DNA of 12,007 nucleotides, taken from assembly GCA_028565635.1 (NCBI GenBank), contig JAOXYB010048436.1, positions 1-12,007 on the forward strand. The letters run 5' to 3'. Below are positions 8,029 through 12,007 of this stretch, piece by piece. The stretch is from Phoronis ovalis (Eukaryota > Phoronida > Phoronidae). Every line of letters starts with the position of its first letter. Within the stretch, counting starts at the first letter, position 1. A model generated the notes under the pieces. The model was not told the origin of the DNA, ran no database searches, and saw only the letters and a program-made list of their open reading frames with translations. Made by a program: the position numbers and the translations under genes.

Positions 8029-11000
8029 GTGAGTGTTCTTCATGGTTAATTGAACAGTTAAGGTTTAATTGAAAAATACATGTGCATGCTAATCTTGTTA
8101 TCTGCTGATGGCTGCGTAATTTTGTGAGACCTTGTTTGTTCCAGAAATAAAGTTAGTAGGGATTTTCCATTATATGAAACATAAATTCTTTACGTTGTAT
8201 TTTATTTGGCAAGAAATGTTTTAGTAATACTGTTTACGTGTATTTTTGTGAGAGACGAATTTACAACATGTACTAATTATAGATACATTTTGAAAAACAA
8301 GCAACTGTCCAGTAGTCTGCTTAAAAAGATTATTGTTAAAAAAATCTTCATACTTTTAGATGAGGTTGGTTGTGTTGACCCTGAAGAATGTACTCGTATT
8401 TGCAATAATCCTGTGGGATGTTCTAATGTTGCCTACCCGATGCTAGTTCTTCGACTTATGCCAACTGGTGCGTAAAAGCAGTATGTGCCACTGTTCTGAA
8501 TACTAACAGCATTCCCAATAAGTATACGCATGCGCTATAATATATAATACGCCCTTACATGTATATATTCTTAAACTAAAGGTAATCATGCCATTGCATA
8601 TATATACAAATTAAATAAAGTTCGTAGTCTTCATAAGGAGAAAACAGTGATGGATTAATCTAGTAGCCAAATTTGCATATGCTACGGGTCCCGCATTTTC
8701 GAGGGCCCCGCACTAAATGCTTGCAAGCTTTACAATCTCACAAGGGGGTTAAAATCTCCCCTACGTTTATGGTTTAGTGCGAAATGAAAAAATCATGCCT
8801 AGTATATATACGATATTTAAAATCATTCCTTTAACGCACTCCCGTTTTGAAATAGTAAACGCACCCCCGTCGCACCACCCCCTTTGAAGCAGAAAGAATT
8901 TCTTTTGTTCACGGCACTTATTCTGGGCGTATTGATACAATAGTAGTGCAACTGGCCTTTTTTTTTGCTTGTCAAATTTTTTCTTGCAGCACGGAGACGT
9001 TTCAGCGACCTTTTTCGATTACTGAACTGATATTTTTCTCTCGCACATATCTATGCTACAGGCCCCGCACTAGCTTAAACCGGCCCTGGGAGAAAACGCC
9101 AGTCTATCTAATCAACGAAACCAGGGGTTCTGGTCTTCATTCTCACCTTCCCTATGCATGATTTGATTTTTAAATAAAGTTTTCTAAAAGTTAATACATT
9201 TTATCCCACCCTAGACAGTAAACAACTTTTTTTGACGGAAACTCTTAAAATGCATACTTTTTTATTAAGGTTTGAAAGGTTTACTTATGGCTGTGATGCT
9301 CTCAGCCATTATGAGTTCGCTTACTTCTATATTCAACAGCGCTAGTACAGTATTCACCATGGACTTGTGGCGTAGATTTCGAGCAAAAGCTTCCGAGAGA
9401 GAATTACTGATTGTTGGCAGGTTTGTAAAAATAAAACAAAATTATAAATAGATAGTTCTTCAGCAAAGGCAAAAATTATGACCTCTGGACGTTTATAATG
9501 ACCTATTGACTTCATTTTGAGAATTTATTTTTTTGACCTCAAATGACCCCATGATCTCAGGATAACCTATAAATAAATGATGTAAAGACCTCATTTCAAA
9601 AAATTTTTAACGCTTGACCTCTAGATGACTTGCAACCTCTTAGTTTAACTTTCTCATGGCCGATATTTTGGCTTCAGTAAAGATGTCCGTCAACCTTCAT
9701 GTCTATATATATGTGCACATGTTTACAACATTTCGGTTATATCTAACTAGTACTTTCTGTGAAAAACTTCGGACAAATTTTGCTAAAGAAAAAAAGAACC
9801 AGTGCAAGAACAATCTTCCAATTTTATCGTTGGAAGCCATGCATGATAATAAATTGAATAAAAATGACATTTATGTTGCAAGTATATAAAATATGTCTAA
9901 AAGCATCCAGCCTGCGGCTAATTGTTTATCATTGCAGCTTTTATTCCCGGGCTTTTATTAAAGGCACCGCTAAGATTCAACTGAAGATTTAAATCGATGT
10001 AGTTGAAAGTCCAATTTCAAATATGATTCATGTTAACTTTATGTATTATTTGTTTTGTATTTATAGGCTTTTTATTGTTGTACTATGCGTGGTCAGTATT
10101 TTATGGATTCCGATGGTCTCTTCGTCTCAAGGCGGTCAACTGTTTAACTACATCCAAGCTATACAAGGGTACTTAGGGACGCCGATTGGCATTCTCTTCT
10201 TCCTTGCTATTATGTGGAAACGAATGAACGAACAAGTAATTATTATCATTAAAATGCTTCATCCACGATCTTCAGCTACCAACATTCCTCATCCCTATAG
10301 TTCTTTAAGTATAGTACTAGGTCATAACCTTGACCCTTGAGAAAGGTCTGTCCTTAGGTGGTGGCGTACGTATATTTACTGCAGTATTCTATTCCTCCAC
10401 GACTAACGGAACGGAATACTGTGTATACTTGATATATACCAAAACATTGACAGCCAAATTCTTATGTATCTAAACCATTTCGATATCAATTATCCATTTA
10501 CGAGATCATTGCTGTTTTCTGATTTTTATATGGTTTCATTCTGTTATACATCTTTAATCGGTTGTTTATCAATATTGTTTCCCGCGTTTGCATACAGATT
10601 GAATATGCAAGAGGCATTAATAAATTTAAAAAAGTTAAAATGTTGGCATGCACAGTTATGTATTTCACATTATGTATTTTTAAAGGGCGCTTTTTACGGC
10701 GTACTGATAGCTCATACGTGTGGTGTAATAAGGATGGTATTGGACTTCGTTTATCCTGAACCAAACTGTGGAGAACCAGAAACTCGACCTGAAATCTTGT
10801 ACAAAGTTCATTATTCACATTACGGACCTATCAGTGTTGTGATTACGACCGTGTGCATTGTTATAGTCAGCTTGCTTACGAAGCCTCAGCCAGAGGAAGA
10901 GGTACAAACACAAACTGAATTATAATTTTTCATATACGTTCTATTTTTAGATAACTGGTCTTTTTAAATTTAGTTTTTAGTAAATTAGGAGTAAATTACA

Positions 11001-12007
11001 TGTAGTACTCAACCTCCCTTTACATTGCCATGCTACATACCATTCACTCCGTATTACACATGATTGTATAAACTAAAAAATCCCTTTTAATTCTATGTTG
11101 TCGCAAATGATGACAACCAGCTGCTTCAGTTGTGATAGCGATGTGGTATAAGAAAACATAAAAAACATTAAAAATTTGCGGACGTTATATTGACTCACAG
11201 ATCTCATTTACAATTAATTTTTATTGACCTTTTTAGGGAGTTATTAGATCTATTTATTACATCTACGTTTTGCAACACAATTTTGCACCATAATGCTATA
11301 TTTTTGTGCAGTTAAAATATGTTACCTGGTGGACTAGAAACGACGCTGGAGAAAAATACGATGCGGTTAAGACAGGAGACAATAAGATGGAAGACATTGA
11401 AATGACTAAACTTGATGTGCAGGACAACAAATCCGAAAGTAATGATGCAGCCGCCACGGAAAAACAACAGGAAGTTAACACTGGTACCTGTAACCTTATC
11501 AAATACTAGTAGTGCACATGTAATCATATCAATTATATATCATGTGAATGTTTCAGAAATATAGTGTTACTTCTTGTTTCAAATGTACGTTAATATAGTA
11601 TAGACCACGTGTAATCATAAACTCTGCTACATCATGAAATATTTTTTTGGTACTTGAACCAAAATTATAATTAAGCTTTGGATAATAAATATAGCAATAT
11701 TACAATTAAATTATAACCTTATCTTTATTTACGGCCAGTATTCATTGCTTTTTCTAAAGCAATATTTATCTTAATTACCAGGTGATGAGCATTCGTTGAA
11801 GCGCCGTTGGTTGGATTTTATTTGTGGAACGTCAGATAAGAAGGATGGAAATCAGGTTTATGTAGTTGACAGGTGGGTACTCATGTACTAGTAATCTAAC
11901 ATTATTTTCATTTTATTTTTATCAGTACCCATTTTTTGCTGTTTATCCTATCTATAGGATATACTGCATTGTTATCATCCTTGGCGTGGCAATGAACCAA
12001 TATGAGC
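7893..12007 (+). CDS. SLC5-family sodium/solute (SGLT-like) cotransporter, C-terminal part; 5' half not seen, 3' end cut by the window edge
   Basis: Eight GT-AG exons (7893-8028, 8360-8467, 9270-9420, 10067-10235, 10686-10901, 11312-11483, 11782-11872, 11958-12007) join without a break into 364 residues. They match the sodium/glucose cotransporter family from about residue 296 of human SGLT1 numbering to inside the last transmembrane helix. Diagnostic segments are [31 protein letters not shown], the Cys-rich extracellular loop, [45 protein letters not shown] and VSLLTKP. The family moves sugars, inositol or other solutes with Na+ across the plasma membrane. Substrate here cannot be assigned: K of GYLK (Lys321-like) and Q of NYIQ (Gln457-like), which contact sugar in SGLT1, are kept. 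Helices 1-7 are absent from the window, so truncation or a very long intron is possible. Confidence 0.9.
8029..8359 (+). other. SLC5 intron A-B
   Basis: A GT-AG intron of 331 bases, phase 1, AT-rich. An open frame runs through its 3' part into the next exon, but it has no SLC5 similarity and is intron read-through. No repeat is recognised. Confidence 0.8.
8360..8467 (+). CDS. SLC5 exon B: Cys-rich extracellular loop
   Basis: Acceptor TACTTTTAG and donor CAACTG|GTGCGT bound a 108-base exon, phase 1-1. It encodes [20 protein letters not shown] then [16 protein letters not shown]. Four cysteines ([14 protein letters not shown]) match the conserved disulphide-bearing loop of SGLT proteins, followed by the AYPxLVxxLMP segment that enters helix 9. 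Confidence 0.92.
8468..9269 (+). other. SLC5 intron B-C, containing a hAT-type MITE
   Basis: A GT-AG intron of 802 bases, phase 1. More than half is the inserted element at 8645-9088. Without it and one target copy the intron would be about 350 bases, close to its neighbours. Confidence 0.85.
8645..9088. mobile_element. hAT-superfamily MITE, 444 bp, with perfect 8-bp target-site duplication
   Basis: The element starts CAGTGATGGATTAATCTAGT, and the reverse complement of its end is CAGGGCCGGTTTAAGCTAGT. These terminal inverted repeats match at 15 of the first 20 bases and have CAG...CTG ends. GGAGAAAA occurs immediately on both sides (8637-8644 and 9089-9096), the 8-base duplication expected of hAT transposition. 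Near each end is a copy of GGCCCCGCACTA in the same orientation. There is no transposase, so it is non-autonomous. The short ORF crossing its right end is not a gene. Confidence 0.85.
9270..9420 (+). CDS. SLC5 exon C: helix 9 with the Na+-site serines
   Basis: Acceptor TTTTATTAAG and donor TTGGCAG|GTTTGT bound a 151-base exon, phase 1 to 2. It encodes [20 protein letters not shown] and on through [14 protein letters not shown] to [10 protein letters not shown]. The [10 protein letters not shown] core is the most conserved stretch of the family and includes paired serines that coordinate Na+ at the Na2 site in SGLT structures (Ser392/Ser393 in human numbering). By eye, the residue three before the first of these serines is Ala where human SGLT1 has Ser389. 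Confidence 0.94.
9421..10066 (+). other. SLC5 intron C-D with a cluster of TGACCT motifs
   Basis: A GT-AG intron of 646 bases, phase 2. Between 9479 and 9640 TGACCT occurs four times in the same orientation (9479, 9499, 9534, 9615) plus near-matches, probably a decayed dispersed repeat. A 77-codon ORF at 9656-9889 has no recognisable features. Confidence 0.75.
10067..10235 (+). CDS. SLC5 exon D: helices 10 and 11
   Basis: Acceptor TTTGTATTTATAG and donor GAACAA|GTAATT bound a 169-base exon, phase 2 to 0. It encodes [17 protein letters not shown] (helix 10), [16 protein letters not shown], then [20 protein letters not shown] (helix 11). The Q of NYIQ aligns with the sugar-contacting Gln457 of human SGLT1. 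The position equivalent to Thr460 is Gln here (YIQAIQ against YIQSIT), a difference in a substrate-lining region that may bear on specificity. Confidence 0.93.
10236..10685 (+). other. SLC5 intron D-E with a strong hairpin
   Basis: A GT-AG intron of 450 bases, phase 0. It contains a 14-bp inverted repeat at 10382-10421. Its last ~220 bases are open in the frame of the next exon by chance; the acceptor at 10684-10685 gives the family-consistent GAFYG junction. Confidence 0.82.
10382..10421 (+). repeat. Inverted repeat / hairpin in SLC5 intron
   Basis: CAGTATTCTATTCC (10382-10395) and GGAACGGAATACTG (10408-10421) pair over 14 bases around a 12-base loop, with one G-U pair and one A-C mismatch in RNA. 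It could be a residue of a small palindromic element. No conserved RNA family is recognised. Confidence 0.5.
10686..10901 (+). CDS. SLC5 exon E: helices 12 and 13
   Basis: Acceptor TATTTTTAAAG and donor GAAGAG|GTACAA bound a 216-base exon, phase 0-0. It encodes [20 protein letters not shown] with the [15 protein letters not shown] extracellular loop, [10 protein letters not shown], then helix 13 [19 protein letters not shown]. The KVHY motif and VSLLTKP exit are standard family features. The two-cysteine pattern (TC in helix 12, NCG in the loop) is seen. Confidence 0.93.
10902..11311 (+). other. SLC5 intron E-F
   Basis: A GT-AG intron of 410 bases, phase 0, AT-rich. Nothing further is recognised in it. 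Confidence 0.82.
11312..11483 (+). CDS. SLC5 exon F: variable cytosolic loop before the last helix
   Basis: Acceptor TATTTTTGTGCAG and donor AACACTG|GTACCT bound a 172-base exon, phase 0 to 1. It encodes [20 protein letters not shown] and a Lys/Asp/Glu/Asn-rich tail ending QQEVNT. The LxxxTWWTR start matches the conserved LxRLTWWTR-like segment after helix 13. The remainder is hydrophilic, low in hydrophobic residues and not conserved, as expected for the large intracellular loop between helices 13 and 14. Confidence 0.9.
11782..11872 (+). CDS. SLC5 exon G: segment leading into the last helix
   Basis: Acceptor CTTAATTACCAG and donor GTTGACAG|GTGGGT bound a 91-base exon, phase 1 to 2. It encodes [20 protein letters not shown] followed by [10 protein letters not shown]. 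The RRWLDFICG motif matches the conserved (R)xxxDxxCGL segment just before helix 14 in SGLT proteins. The intron on its left (11484-11781) is unremarkable. Confidence 0.88.
11958..12007 (+). CDS. SLC5 exon H (partial): start of the last transmembrane helix
   Basis: Acceptor TATCTATAG precedes 11958, completing an Arg codon (phase 2). The window then holds [16 protein letters not shown], the beginning of the C-terminal hydrophobic helix (helix 14). The exon is cut by the window edge, so the stop codon is not seen. The intron before it is only 85 bases. Confidence 0.8.

Noticed and set aside
8206-8359. N-terminal extension of SLC5 exon B in an 89-codon ORF
   Set aside because: The acceptor TACTTTTAG at 8359 and family alignment place the exon start at 8360; upstream residues have no SLC5 similarity.
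8946-9161. 71-codon plus-strand ORF
   Set aside because: It crosses the right end of the hAT MITE and its target duplication, so it is not a gene.
9656-9889. 77-codon plus-strand ORF in an SLC5 intron
   Set aside because: There is no motif, no family resemblance and no splice signals that would add it to the transporter in frame.
10464-10685. Open frame upstream of SLC5 exon E as a larger exon or retained intron
   Set aside because: The translation is hydrophobic but not SLC5-like, and the exon D to E junction at 10235/10686 restores the conserved WKRMNEQ-GAFYG.
10498-10818. Minus-strand 106-codon ORF
   Set aside because: It is an antisense shadow of SLC5 exon E and its intron.
11296-11527. 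Minus-strand and plus-strand ORFs around exon F
   Set aside because: The minus-strand frames are antisense to exon F, and the plus-strand ORF is exon F itself with intron read-through at both ends.
1-12007. CRISPR arrays, bacterial operons, tRNA or rRNA genes
   Set aside because: The DNA is eukaryotic with spliced genes. I saw no regular spacer array, cloverleaf or rRNA-like sequence.

Overview
The window is animal nuclear DNA. Genes are interrupted by GT-AG introns of roughly 85 to 1,100 bases, the sequence is AT-rich, several introns carry short non-autonomous DNA transposons, and both genes belong to metazoan families. The style (an expanded-type NB-ARC/TPR immune gene beside an SGLT-type transporter) suggests a marine invertebrate, most plausibly a mollusc such as a bivalve. 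I cannot fix the species from sequence alone.

Left part (about 1-7,020, minus strand). A complete four-coding-exon gene can be assembled from 6267 down to 991, with consistent splice phases, predicting 941 residues. The N-terminal ~95 residues, split over two exons, look like a death effector domain (DED) with its RxDL motif. A short linker exon supplies the strand before the P-loop. A single 2.4-kb final exon carries the Walker A, Walker B, sensor, FPLGL and winged-helix parts of an NB-ARC/STAND ATPase and a TPR-like helical C-terminus. It reads as an Apaf-1/NLR-like signalling switch of apoptosis or innate immunity. The final large exon is easy to find alone; the DED appears only after splicing. 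A 5' untranslated segment with a four-codon upstream ORF precedes the ATG, and a cluster of promoter-like motifs lies near 7,020-7,070.

Right part (7,893-12,007, plus strand). Eight consecutive in-frame exons encode 364 residues of a sodium/solute cotransporter of the SLC5 (SGLT) family, from just after the WCTDQ position of transmembrane helix 7 to inside the last helix. The gene runs off the right edge. Its N-terminal ~295 residues (helices 1-7) are not visible anywhere to the left in this window. Either the immune gene is nested, antisense, inside a large SLC5 intron, or the SLC5 copy is 5'-truncated.

Mobile elements. Two related fold-back elements with GGGGGTACT-type inverted ends and ~30-bp internal tandem repeats sit in introns of the immune gene (4345-4674 flanked by CATTAG; 5334-5740 flanked by TATCA). 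A 444-bp hAT-type MITE with a perfect 8-bp target duplication (GGAGAAAA) sits in an SLC5 intron (8645-9088). The two genes show no obvious functional link beyond adjacency.
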